Positions 46,891 through 58,110 of a DNA stretch of 64,000 nt are shown piece by piece (the stretch's first letter is position 1; each line of letters opens with the position of its first letter). Where the stretch lies: positions 372,001-436,000 of the forward strand of contig OX637803.1 in NCBI GenBank assembly GCA_951802425.1. Reading direction: 5' to 3'. The notes below the pieces were generated by a model. It saw only the letters and a program-made list of their open reading frames with translations. It was not told the origin of the DNA and ran no database searches. The position numbers and the translations under genes were made by a program. This DNA comes from Clavaria fumosa. Taxonomy: Eukaryota > Basidiomycota > Agaricomycetes > Agaricales > Clavariaceae.

Positions 46891-48695
46891 CTCATCTGAT
46901 TACAATAGCTCATCTGATCACAGACCCTGGCAGATATGATACTAAGCATGGCATAGGACATGAAATATTGTACAACATATAAACAGCCTAGAACATGTGA
47001 TAGAATTCATGTGGTGCCTTCCAGATTATCTGGTAGCTGATAGGCAACCCATATACAAGGTGCTTCCCCCATCCTGGATCCTTTCCTCTCATTCCAGACA
47101 TATCCAGATCCACCCTCACTGACTGCTTCCACCCTTTCCATCCACACAAACAAGAGATGTTGTACACACCAGGCTTCCCAGTATTGACATTGATGGTCAA
47201 TGTGCAAACTGCATGACAAATCAGACATTGGAGGGGGACCATCTCACCAAGGGGGTAGATATCCTTGTGCCACCACACAAATTTGAGGCCAAGAAACAGG
47301 AGAAGTAATATGATGCTTGTGTGGGTACCAAGGCCCTCTTCTTCTTTCAATAGGTCAGTGAGGATATGAATGACAGAAAAACACTTAACAAAATTCTTGA
47401 TTACTGATGAGGAGAGTTGTGGCCAGGTGGGGATAGAAATTGGCCTGGCCAAATCCTATCACAAAAAAGGAGGCATCTGCCTCCCAGATGGCTCCACAAA
47501 CCTCCATGACTAATATGAAGTGGGATTCCTTGGCAAGCAACAAATGGTTGGACCCAATAATCTCTTCCAGAAACTGAAGAAAAGCTTATTTAGAGCAGTG
47601 ATAAGAAAAATTATTCAAATGTACAACTCCAATTTCAAGAGTTTGGCCAGTAGTGCAGTGGAGATCACCAGAGTCAGGATCAGTATGCATGTACAAAAAA
47701 ACAAGAAGTCATTTGACTTGTTTCCTGAATAAAAGAAACTTAAACTATGTTCCATGATATGAAAATAGAACTTACTGGTGAAGAGTTTTTACAAAAATTG
47801 CCAATGTTGATTGATGCCTCTCCAACGACTTGGTATTGGAGGTCATCACATCCAAACACACCTCCAACTGGAAATATTCCCTCCCCTCTGATTCAGGCAT
47901 GTACCACCCAGCCAAACTTGGCAGTGGGATGGCCCTTAGAGAAACTAGGAGGTTGGCTCTAATACAAGGTGAGAAGACTCCTTCCTCTGCTGTTATTGCT
48001 GCTGTTATTTATGTGCTGTAAGGGGAAGGGCCAAAAATTATAGAATTCCATGTCATGTGCCTAAGGCAGAGACTCTGATTGATTTGGCATGATGTGAGGA
48101 GGTATGGGCCAAAGTGTGATTAAAGGCAGCCTGTGGAGCTTTGTTCAATCCAGATCTATCATGTTGAAGCAGCCCAAAATCCATTATATACCTACTACCT
48201 TTACCTACCCCCTGTCCAAGCTGTTTCATCACTGATGAGGGGAGGTCACAGAGACCTCCCATAGCTGTTCAACAGTTGGCATGGACCATTCCTGTTACTC
48301 CAACCACACAGTTCCTGGCAAATTTGCTCTCACTCTGAATTGGAGCAAATTCCTGCAATGCTGATTAACTGCTCAGAGTGCAGCTAAACCAGCAAATATT
48401 AGCCCAGCTAGATATCACTGCTTTAATTTCAGAGCTCTGGTCACATAGGGAGATGCTGCAGAAAATGCATGGGCTGGATTGCCAGCTGGCATACCAGATT
48501 TCTGCCTGAAGGTGCCAACAGGAAGGGTAGGAATGTGTATGCTTGCCAATGCACCTTCAGTGTGCTGGAGGGAAATTCAACCCCTTCATTTAGATCCACT
48601 TGATAATAAGCTAGGTTGTGCAATCATTGCACTGACTACCTTTATATTCTAAATCATGAATAGTTCTCTCTTCTGGACCAATTCATGAGCTATGG
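46891..48695. other. CpG-depleted sequence, no family recognised
   Basis: Several short frames have ordinary composition (minus 47,452-46,988; plus 47,747-47,962; minus 48,262-48,053), but none matches a family I know and all are broken by stops. It probably holds remnants of further repeats or genes. Confidence 0.4.
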
Positions 48696-50460
48696 ATGAA
48701 TTGCTGGGGGCATGGTGTGGATGAAAGCAATATTTTTGAGTTGCACCCCATTCATCATGATGAAGACTTCACCTTGAGAGCTGCCTATGTCCCACAATTT
48801 TGTTGGGTACTGAAGGTACAGCCTTGGATCAGTGATTTCCTAGCAGATGGCAAAAAAGGCTCTGCATTTATGATCAGGCAAGAATATTTGGGGGCATTGC
48901 ATGTGGTCATCGCATACTACACCATGGATCAAAGTAATTTTGAAACCATGGTTGAATGGAAAAATGAAAGTACTGCTGTTCCTGGCACCTCCTTCGAAAA
49001 CCCCTTCACTACACTTCACCATTTAAATAAGCTCTCACCTTCTGGGTTCATTGTCCTTGGCCACCCTAGTATTGGTGAGTGGCCCCTTTTCAAGTTCAAA
49101 CCCTGCTGATTTCATTTCAGGTAAAACTGCTTGGTTACATGTGGTGCTTGTTCTGCATCTGTGTGCCAGTTTACCAACCATTTATCAGTCCCATCCCCAT
49201 TTTCTTTACTTTTTTGGTGAGGACAGCATTGTCTTATACACTTTCCATGAAATCCCCCATCCTTCTGACTTTCACAACCTCTTTCCTGAGTCAGTGTGGT
49301 GCCTAATCGACTCTAACCAGTCACTCAAGACAGTTGTACCATTTGTGGCTGGACTCCATTGTTTCATTGTTCAGGCCACACCACCTTGCATTGAGCATGT
49401 TGAATGGACCAATAAGATGAGCTCAGCTGTCTGTTATTTCATGAAGCCATGGTCACTTTCTGAACTTATCACTGGGTAAGTGCCCATTCTCCCTTTACTG
49501 CCACTGTTTGTAAACCTTTACTATTTAGCCAGGGGTTGTAACAACATATACATACTGAGGCAGACCTCAAAAGATTTTACCTGAAGTATGGTCCCTCAGC
49601 CTGCTGAGCATATCAATCTGCCAATGCACCAATGGCATTAGAAGCAAGCTTGTTATCAAAGATCTCTAACATTGACCTCATTTCCATGGAGTCTTATATC
49701 AGGCAAGCTGCCAGCATGATGTCCTCAGACATGTTTTCCCATCAAATCATCCTTATTCATCCTAGGCCATCTTGTACACATCCTTTCTGAGCCACTTCCT
49801 GTATGAACATGTCTTTGGGCCAGATATCTTAGAAAATTATTAGGAGCCTCTGTCTCCATCACCCAATGACCATGGCCAGCACTAGCTACACATTAGACAA
49901 CACTATACATGACCTATTTTGTAAAGGGGGCAAGTGGCCCATTGTGCACATGGAAGAAAAGCCAGCAGGTCCCCAAGAATACACATTGGAAGATGCCCAG
50001 CACTTGCACCCCTCTTCCTCCTTCCAGTGCCACAAACACTGAAACACTATGTCTTCACCTTGGACATCCAGAACAACTCATTTTCATTGGTCCCAGTCTG
50101 CCACCCTCTGACAGAACCACTTGTCCTCTGCTGTTTTATCTCTAGCACCATCATGACAAATTGACTCTGAGGGACAGATACTATTGTCCATATGAATCCA
50201 ACAAAGAAACCTTGGATGCCTTCATCTATGAGGCAGCCACCGAAATGGCCACCATTTTGCAATCTACTGTGTTGACCATTCATTCTGTCAAGGAAGCTCC
50301 ATCATGTGGCTGCAAAGTTTGGGTGTCAAGAAATTCCAGTACATAGCCATGATGCCACCTGAAATCCAGCTGGATCTTCCATTCCCAAATGCCTTACATC
50401 TTGAAATCCATGAGGTATATCAACTCACTGTGGAACATATTCTTCCTGGTTGATTATTTG
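48696..50460 (+). pseudogene. Crinkler (CRN)-like NTPase-nuclease relic
   Basis: The first exon (48,696-49,074) begins LNCW-like (MNCWGHGVDESNIF), as CRN headers do, and ends at a P-loop (GFIVLGHPSIG). A 46-nt GTGAGT...TTTCAG intron (49,075-49,120) splits the P-loop, continuing KTAWLHVVLVLHLC. Exon 2 (49,121-49,475) has FLYFFGEDSIVLYTFHE, SVWCLIDSNQSLK and FMKPWSLSELITG and ends at a GTAAGT donor. Downstream, decayed frames read EADLKRFYLKYGPSA and, at 50,163-50,400, ETLDAFIYEAATEMATILQS then HSVKE, a PD-(D/E)xK-like pattern. This matches the NTPase-plus-nuclease CRN/RHS-like architecture found in some fungi. Stops and frameshifts after 49,530 make it a pseudogene. The P-loop Gly reads Ser. 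Family call is moderate. Confidence 0.55.
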
Positions 50461-51649
50461 ACACTCTCAAGCTCAACTGTTGGGTAGGTCCTAACAATAT
50501 ATACCTGACATCAGGGCAGCATATTATGTCAGGCCACAAGATGCCTTCCTGATACATCAGGATGTGGACTGGAGCCCAGTCTCAAGACCAAAATGCTGGG
50601 CAAGGGATTTGATATAAGCCTTCTGGTTCAAGGCAATCATGCATGCTGCTTGATCTTGCCTTACTTTGAAACTGTCAACATCATCCACAACATTGTCAAT
50701 ATGGTCTCTATGCACTGTGCTTCCAACAGACTTGTGAGCCCCTTTTGCTCTTCTTTGTTGGGTCCCCCCACAGATGCCATTGCTATAAATGGATGCAGAT
50801 ATCTGTGCTCCATTTTCTGCACTCCTCAGCCACTTTGGAGCTTGGTTTTAGGGAGAGATATAGTTTATATATATGATGTCTATGTCCTCCAGCAATTAGA
50901 ACATTTTATCTTACCCAATATATGCAATTTAGTATTGAACTCATCATTCTCACCATTCTCACCTCTCTATTGAGTTTGGTGCTTCACTTTAGTGAGATGC
51001 AACAATCTTAGAATTATTTTAAACAGATTGTCCAAGGAAGACTTTTTAAATTTGACCTCAATGAATTTATATTGCACTTAAAAATCTGTCTTGGACAATT
51101 CACTCAAATTAATTCTGTGATCATTTTGTCTCACTACTTATCAGACTGGGTCTCACACAACTTAAGGGCTTTGCACATCACTAGCTGATATCTACTGCTG
51201 GGGGTTTGTTTTCCTGATGCCTGCTCAATGAAGGGGTTCTTGCTCATGTCAGGTGTGAAGGTCTCTGTCATGGAAAGAATGACAAAGTCGATCATATAAA
51301 CAAGGCAAACAACAACAAAGGCAATATGACTAAGGACAACTGCAATACTAGAAGCAAGAAGACCAAAGTACCAATGGCAATCAAGAGTGAGGAGATGCTC
51401 CTTGCTGTTGATGGCCATTGGTGGATTGGTTTATGGAATCAAAGCACCTAAGTAATACAAGAACCAATCCAGAACCAGAAACTATGTATTACATCAAATG
51501 GAAGCTTTGATGTTTGGGCCACTAGACCCAGAGCCCCTCCTCCACCGAATGGAAAGGAGACTCCCCAACCTGGATGTACTCTCCTTCAACATCTGGCAAA
51601 GCCACTGTAGCCAGCACAGAGGCTGATGGAGGAGACAAGGGTGGAGGGG
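50461..51649. other. Mixed repeat debris upstream of gypsy-2
   Basis: Contains an unassigned frame (50,593-50,973); a diverged single-arm copy of the 25.6-kb palindrome (50,937-51,085); a 28-nt gypsy-2-family LTR end on the minus strand (51,139-51,166, TATCAGACTGGGTCTCACAC onward); and a short mutated copy of polyQ-gene exon 4 sequence (51,225-51,275 against about 22,235-22,285). Nothing intact is seen. Confidence 0.55.
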
Positions 51650-51940
51650 TGTTAGGATCGCTTATGTAAGCCATCCCAAAGTGCAGTTGTGGAGAAACTG
51701 GGGAGGGTTGTTGGAAGGTCACATGACCTGTGGCTGGGTCGGATTATGTAATCATGTAAGATCACATGACCTGGGGCCTGGGCGCATCACGTGATCCGAG
51801 GGTCCGAGCGTGGGAACACCGGCAAGTGCCGAAGCGTTCGCTATAAGTACTTTCGCTTTTCCTTTTTTGTACTCTTTTCCCCTTATCTTAGTATTGTCGT
51901 CATGACCTTACGCTTAAGTTGTGTGAGACCCAGTCTGATA
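51650..51940 (+). repeat. Gypsy-2 5' LTR
   Basis: Begins TGTTAGGATCGC and ends AGTCTGATA. The presumed RNA start ATCTTAGTATT lies at 51,885-51,895, downstream of a CTATAAGTA TATA-like box near 51,841. Confidence 0.9.
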
Positions 51941-51941
51941 T

Positions 51942-51952
51942 AATACTAAGAT
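51942..51952 (+). promoter_or_regulatory. Gypsy-2 primer-binding site, self-priming type
   Basis: AATACTAAGAT, one nt after the LTR, is the exact reverse complement of ATCTTAGTATT at 51,885-51,895. Compared with gypsy-1, one base pair has switched from G-C to C-G on both sides, preserving pairing. Confidence 0.7.
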
Positions 51953-52514
51953 CCGCCTGTCCGCCCTAGCCCCGTGTCCTAACCCGGCTAGCCTGGACCC
52001 TTAATTTCAAACTGTGACACGTTGTCACAGCTCAGCCCCTATCATCCTCTTCTCCTTTACCCTGCCCGCGGTGTGTAACAGAACCACGCAAAATTTTTAC
52101 TGTGTGTAGATACACGTGACCAGACCAGGAGGAAGTCAACTGTGACCCTCCCCAAGTGATACCGAGTGCCCAAGGCCCGGAACTTTGTTTTACAGCTACG
52201 TACCAGTGAATCGTGTAGTGTACAGGGCAAGGAAAGGCCCCTACATAGTCTTTCTGTAGTTTCCTGGTCCAGTGGACAGGGCCCTTGCTCTGTGACCATT
52301 GTCAGAAGGGCGCACGGGCAACTCATTAGGAGTTGTGGAGCGACCACCTGGGACACCATTTGGGCCCCACGTTAACAAAAGTTTCATAGAATAAGAGTTC
52401 TATAGGTACATAAGTACACAGAAGAGCAGCCTAAGAGGACAGGACTGTTAAGAGATCGAAGAAATCCTGAGTGCCCAAGGCCTGGAACTTTATTTACAGC
52501 ATCCAGGGCCTGTG

Positions 52515-53153
52515 ATGGCAGACCATGTCGCCCCGCCTGTAGCCCAACCTATGAGGCTTGACCTATCTGTTGCCCCCTTTGATGGGCAGAAAAGGAACTT
52601 CCATACGTTCCTCCGATCCCTTCGCCTCCTGTTTATGGTGAACCCGACTGTCTATGCTGTGGACCTGGTGAAGGTCCTTTTTGCTCTGAGCAAAATTACT
52701 GGAGAAGGATTCGCTGCAGAGTGGGCGAATATGAAGGCGGAAGAGATCCTGGGTAGTGGCGAGGCCGGAACCTGGGCAGAGTTTGTGGAGGAGATGAAGC
52801 GTGCATTTGATGACCCAAATGACTGTGCGACTGCCCTTGCCGATATTGCAGGGCTGAAACAGGGTGCCATGACAGCACCAGAGTTCTTCGCGAAATTTGA
52901 GACGCTGTCCCGACAGGCGAAGTTGAGTGCAGAGAAGGACTCAGGAATCCTAGTCCATTGGCTGGAGTTGAACCTGAGTAGGAGGTTGGTGGAGAGAATC
53001 TATGGTGTCTCCCCGATGCCAGAGACATATGGAGAATGGAAGGTGCTGGCTGAGAGGCTTGATGCCCAGCAAAGGCAACTGGATGGGATACTCACGGAAT
53101 GGACACCGCAACCCCCTGTGACCCCCGCGCAACCCACCACAACCCTACCGTGA
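52515..53153 (+). pseudogene. gag: Gypsy-2 gag, truncated
   Basis: The frame matches gypsy-1 gag (FAAEWANMKAEEILGSGEAG, LVHWLELNLSRRLVERIYG) for 212 codons, then stops at 53,151-53,153 in the Pro-rich linker. The zinc knuckle survives out of frame at about 53,250-53,290 (CFRCHQTG then a 1-nt deletion, then HAVHFC), so the particle protein as encoded lacks its RNA-binding end. Confidence 0.85.
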
Positions 53154-53465
53154 CCTGCCGTGACCGTTTCGCAACCTCTTGTGACCCCTCTGCTGTGTAC
53201 TCCGGATGTGGCCATGGCCTGAGGATGGGCCCCTGCTGATGAGAGATGTTGTTTCCGATGCCACCAGACTGGCATGCTGTCCATTTCTGCCCCCTGCCTG
53301 ATACGCGTCTGCAGGTCCCAAGGGCCCAAACCTGGGCAGCACCATGTGCCCCCCAAATGGCGGAGGGATATGAGAAAGAGATTGCATGGCTCCGAGCCTG
53401 CATAGAGCTGTGTGAGAGAGAGAGGAGGACTCCCACTGGGGAGAAGAAGTGTGCCAGCCCCCTTT

Positions 53466-56400
53466 CCGTCCCTGTGCCTGCTGCAAGTATACCCCGATAT
53501 ACTATCTTGCAGCGGAGACATACCCGAATTGGGGCTGAGGTGAAGGAGGAAGTGAGACTGGCAGAGCGCCTAACCAGAGTGCGGCCATAAGTGCAGAAAC
53601 ATGTGCCACGAGAGCTAGCCATCCAGGTGCACTTGGAGGCTTTCAGCACTGGCAAAGGGACCACAATGAAGGCCCTTGTCGACTCAGGGTGCACCAACTG
53701 CTTCATGGATTTGGAGTGGGTGAAAGGAGTGGGACTGGAGCCATCTCTCCTGCTGAACCCAATCACCATGTATAATGTGGATGGGATGCAGAACAGGAAT
53801 GGAAAGGTCTGGTATGGGATAGAGGTGCTGGTGAGAGTTGGTGACCACCAGGAGCGGATCCACTTTCTGCTGGGAAAGACCCAGTCCCACAAGGTCATCC
53901 TTGGGCATGACTGGCTCAAGCGGCATAACCCAGATATCGACTGGCAGAAGGCAGAGCTGAGCCTTACCCGCTGCCCCCTACAGTGTTCCCCATCCCCTCG
54001 AGCCCCTGCACCCCTGAAAACGAGTACCCTTGCATCCACGAATATTCTGGACACCCGTTTTCCCAACTCTGGCCCTACCCCTGATTGGCCCAGCCGCTAC
54101 CCTTTGGTGTTTAGTGAAGTGAAGTGGGATGAACTTCCCCACTCCCGACCAGACTTCGATATTAAGATCGAGTTCAAAAAGGACCCTGAGCACCTTTCTT
54201 CCAAGCTGTATTCTTTGACATGGTAGGAGATGGTGGAGATGAACCATTGGGTGGATGAGCAGCTTGCTTCTGGATGAATCCAGCCCTTGAAATCCCCGTA
54301 TGCCAGCCCCTTCTTCTTCAAACATGAGAAGGACAAGCTGCGGCCGATCATCGACTACTCGAGGCTGAATGCACACCTGATCAAGGACAAGTACCCCCTC
54401 CCCCGCATCCGAGACACAGTGGATGTGCTTAAAGGAGCGTCGATCTACTCTAAGATTGATGCAAAGGGAGGTTTCCCATCTATGCAGGTCTGGCCCGAGC
54501 ACCAGCACCGCTGCACCTTCCTGACACCCTGTGGACTCTTCGAACCAGCTGTCATGTGGTTTGGACTGCAGAATGCCCCTGCTACCTTCCAACACTTCAT
54601 GAATCATGTGTTGAGGGAGGAGATTGCAGGAGGACATGTGAGGGCCTATGTGGATGATGTCATTGTGTTTGCAGAGGACTTGGCTACACACCGGTACTGA
54701 ATGGACTGGGTCTTGAGGAAGTTTGGAGAGAATGGGTTGTGTCTCAAACTCAGTAAATGCAAGTTTGAGAAGAGTGAGATCATCTTCCTGGGGATGAAGA
54801 TCTCCCACAACAGACTAGAGCATGATCCGGCCAAGGGTGTGGCAGTCCGAGATTGGCCACGTCCTAAGAATGTGAAGGATGTCCAGAGGTTCAATGGGAT
54901 GCTGAACTACCTCCGCCAGCACATCCTGAATCTTTCTGCCCGGGCAAAGCCACTCTTCCGGCTGACTGGGAATGTTCCATGGAAATGGGAGGAGGAGGAG
55001 GAAGCAGCCTTCCGAGATCTCTGCCAGGCACTCATATCAGCCCCAGTCTTGGCTCTGCCTCAGGACAAAGGGAGATGGAAGGTAGAGACAGATGCAAGCA
55101 ACCTGGCAACTGGTGGAGTGCTCTCGCAGCAGCAGATGGATGGAACCTGGAGAGTTGTTGACTATATCTCCAAGGCCCTCACTGCAGCTGAGAAGAACTA
55201 TGATGTGTACGACAAGGAGTTCTTGGCTGTGATTCGGGCACTTTGCGAGTGGCGAGCATACCTCATTGGAGCAGAGGAGACGATTGAGATCTGGACGGAC
55301 CATGCAAACCTCCAGTACTTCCGGAAGCCCCAGAAGTTGAAGCCAAGGCAGGTTCGTTGGGTTGGAGAGCTCCAGTGCTTTGACTTTGAGATAAAGTATT
55401 GCACTGGCAAGTCGAATACAAAGGCAGATGCACTCTCCTGGAGACCGGACTATGGAGAGATGGTGGAGGAGGATGCACTGGTGCAGGTTTTCCCGGAAAC
55501 GGAAGTCCGTGTGTCATTCACATCGGAAATGGAGACGCTACTCCAGAAAAATAGCGCGGTACACATACAGAAGCTGGAGGAGCTTGATGATGAGTGGATG
55601 CGAGATTGTGCTGGACTCTGGCAAAAGGGGAAAGTCACTTGGGTCCTCCTAGGAGCTTGTGAGGCCGTTCTCGAGTTTGAGCATGACCTCCCCACTGCTG
55701 GACACCCTGGGCCTCAGAAGTTGAGAGCAGCACTAGTGAAGGGTTATTGGTGGCCGGACATGGTAAAAGATGCGGATCGGTATGCCCAGGGGTGTGAGAC
55801 ATGCCAGCGGACGAAGCCCGACCATACCAAGTGTGCTGCCCCACTGCACCCCCATCTGGTGCCTGATGGTCCCTGGTCGGTGATCTCATGGGACATAGTC
55901 GGTCCCCTCCCCCTCTCCCGTGGACATAACGCCATCCTTGTTATTGTCGACAAATTCACGAAACGGACACTGCTCAAAGTGATCAGGCTTGACCTCACAG
56001 GACTTGGAGCGGCACGTCTCCTCCAGGATCGAGTGTTTCGTGACCATGGAGTCCCTCACAAGGTTGTGAGTGACCGGGGGTCCCAGTTTGTGTCCTGCTT
56101 CATGAAGGAGTTCTACTCCATGATCCGGGTAAAGGCAAATCCAAGTACTGCCTTTCATCCACAGACTGATGGACAGACGGAATGGGCGAACCAGGAGATG
56201 GAGATCTATCTCCGGGCTTATGTGGACCATCTCCAGGATGACTGGGCTGAATGGTTGTCCACTGCGGAGTTTGCTCTTAATAATCATGAGCACTCAGCGA
56301 CAGGACAGACACCTTTCTTCCTTGATTATGGACAACACCCATGGAATGGGGGGCTCCAGCCACCTTCTGAGGTGAACCCGGCGGCGGACGAGTGGCTAAG

Positions 56401-56956
56401 CTCATGGAGTCCCGAAGAGCAGCCAAGGAGGCAATGGAGAAAGTGGTGGCAGCGATGAAGAAGAGCTACGATAAGGGGAAATGGCCAAGTCAGGAGTACT
56501 CTGAGGGAGATCTGGTCTGGCTGGATACTAGAAACTTGAAGATGGACTGGCCCTGTAAAAAGCTTGACAACAAGAGAGCAGGCCCCTTTGCAGTTGAGGA
56601 GAAGGTGGGACCTGCTGGGTATCGCCTCAAGCTCCCTCGGGCCTGGCGCATCCATCGGGTCTTCAATGAGTTGCTGTTGACACCATACCACCCCCCCTCC
56701 TTCCCTTCTCAGAACCTGCCTCCCTCCACCCCCTACGATTGATGACGACCACCTGGAGTATGATGTGGAGGCGATCCTTGATGTTAAGAAGGTGGGACGT
56801 GGGGTGAAGTACTTGGTGAAGTGGTTGGGATATCCAGTGGAGGAAAACACTTGGGAGCCCCGTAGGAACCTCACTAACGTAATGTTGCTTCTCCGGGACT
56901 TCTTCCTCTCCCACCCCGACAAGGCCAAGCTAGCTGGTCGGGACGCCCAGCCTTAA
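53466..56956 (+). pseudogene. pol: Gypsy-2 pol (protease to chromodomain), inactivated
   Basis: Protease (ALVDSGCTNCF), RT with an intact YVDDV motif near 54,650, RNase H (VETDASNLATGG, IWTDHANLQYF), integrase (SWDIVGPLP, VVSDRGSQF, TDGQTEWANQE) and chromodomain (KYLVKWLGYPVEENTWEP) are all present. Breaks are TAG at 54,224-54,226, TGA at 54,275-54,277, TGA at 54,698-54,700 (Trp in gypsy-1), a small deletion near 56,395 and another frameshift near 56,725. Unlike gypsy-1 it keeps the RT catalytic Asp pair. Confidence 0.9.
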
Positions 56957-56967
56957 GAGGGGGTTGA

Positions 56968-57257
56968 TGTTAGGATCGCTTATGTAAGCCATCCCAAAGT
57001 GCAGTTGTGGAGAAACTGGGGAGGGTTGTTGGAAGGTCACATGACCTGTGGCTGTGGTCAGATTACATAATCGTAAGATCACATGACCTGGGCCTGGGCG
57101 CATCACGTGATCCGAGAGGTCCAAGCATGGGAACGCCGGCAAATGCCGAAGCGTTCGCTATAAGTACTTTCGCTTTTCCTTTTTTGTACTCTTTTCCCCT
57201 TATCTTAGTATTGTCGTCATGACCTTACGCTTAAGTTGTGTGAGACCCAGTCTGATA
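56968..57257 (+). repeat. Gypsy-2 3' LTR
   Basis: Follows the polypurine tract AAGAGGGGGTTGA. It differs from the 5' LTR mainly in the middle of U3 (57,050-57,150), largely by transitions and 1-2-nt indels. Confidence 0.9.
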
Positions 57258-57516
57258 ATTGTGGTAAGGAGAAGAAGCGGTACAGACCCTCCTTATATAC
57301 CACAAAGGACAGATAAGAGCCAAAAGATAAGCTGGGCAGTGGAGGAGAGCCATCACACAGGAGCACATGGTGATTGAGGAAGCATGTGGAGATAAGCTGC
57401 CCCATGAGGAGGACAGCAGAGTAGCACATGAACTGATAAGCGAAAGGTGATGACATCCAAAAGGGGCAATGGGAGAGTGCAGAAGGCCGCATCGAAGAGC
57501 AGTATCAGGCAGCTGC
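57258..57516. other. Spacer between gypsy-2 and gypsy-3
   Basis: 259 nt with no recognised content. It contains few CpG and is rich in GAGGAG-type sequence. No gene is visible. Confidence 0.4.
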
Positions 57517-58108
57517 TGTTACGACTCTCGTTACCGGGGGTCCTAGGCAGGCTAGCTGGGTAGGAGGACAAGAGGGGTGGTATTCCGAATAACAAGTCTG
57601 AGGTTTACATCGTGTCTACTTACCTACTTATATACTAAATTAGAGGGATTGGGTACTGACTATAGTACAAAGAGAAGGGGGAAAGGGATGGCAACAGTCG
57701 CGTGTAACGTAGGGGTGAAAGTATCTAGGGAACAGTCACGTGGTCGCGGAGACGACAAGAAGAGAAGTCCCGGTCGTCGGGGGGATGGATCGCAGGCGAG
57801 GGGAGGAACAAGGGTGCCAAAGGGATGGGACAACGGTAACGGGAGGGAAATACAAGGAGGTCACCGGATCTGGACTAGTCTTGATGGTATCAAGTCGTCA
57901 GGTGTCAAAGAGAGACAGGATGATGGCATCCCGCATCGATGTTCCATCACGAAAATGGGCCGTCTCCTCGGTAGTGGTCATGTGATGGGTAGTCAGGTGG
58001 TCGGGCGCTTACCAGCCATGTGATCGCTGGCTAGTTAGTCACATGTCCAGGATCCCGGGCGTGTCTCGTGACATAAGTGCGGTGGTCACCTGACTATGCA
58101 CCGTAACA
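57517..58108 (-). repeat. Gypsy-3 3' LTR
   Basis: 592 bp, starting TGTTACGGTGCATAG and ending AGAGTCGTAACA on the minus strand, with TGTTACG/CGTAACA termini. A TATATAAG box lies on the minus strand near 57,627, close to the 3' end as expected for U3-R-U5. I place it as the gypsy-3 LTR because strand and position after the purine tract agree once the inserted element is taken out. Confidence 0.75.
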
Positions 58109-58110
58109 TA

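Larger units (their letters stand above)
51650..57257 (+). mobile_element. Gypsy-2: chromodomain Ty3/gypsy LTR retrotransposon, mutated
   Basis: 5,608 bp with LTRs 51,650-51,940 and 56,968-57,257 that are highly similar. Same layout as gypsy-1 and clearly related throughout, but with a different U3/LTR. The flanks (AGGGG on the left, ATTGT on the right) do not form a target duplication, so the copy may derive from recombination between two insertions. Nonsense codons and frameshifts break gag and pol, mostly at former CpG or Trp sites. Confidence 0.92.

Noticed and set aside
57517..58108. Read as a solo LTR of an unrelated element
   Set aside because: Strand, TATA position and the purine tract beyond the MITE place it as the gypsy-3 3' LTR; absence of a target duplication on the visible side also fits.
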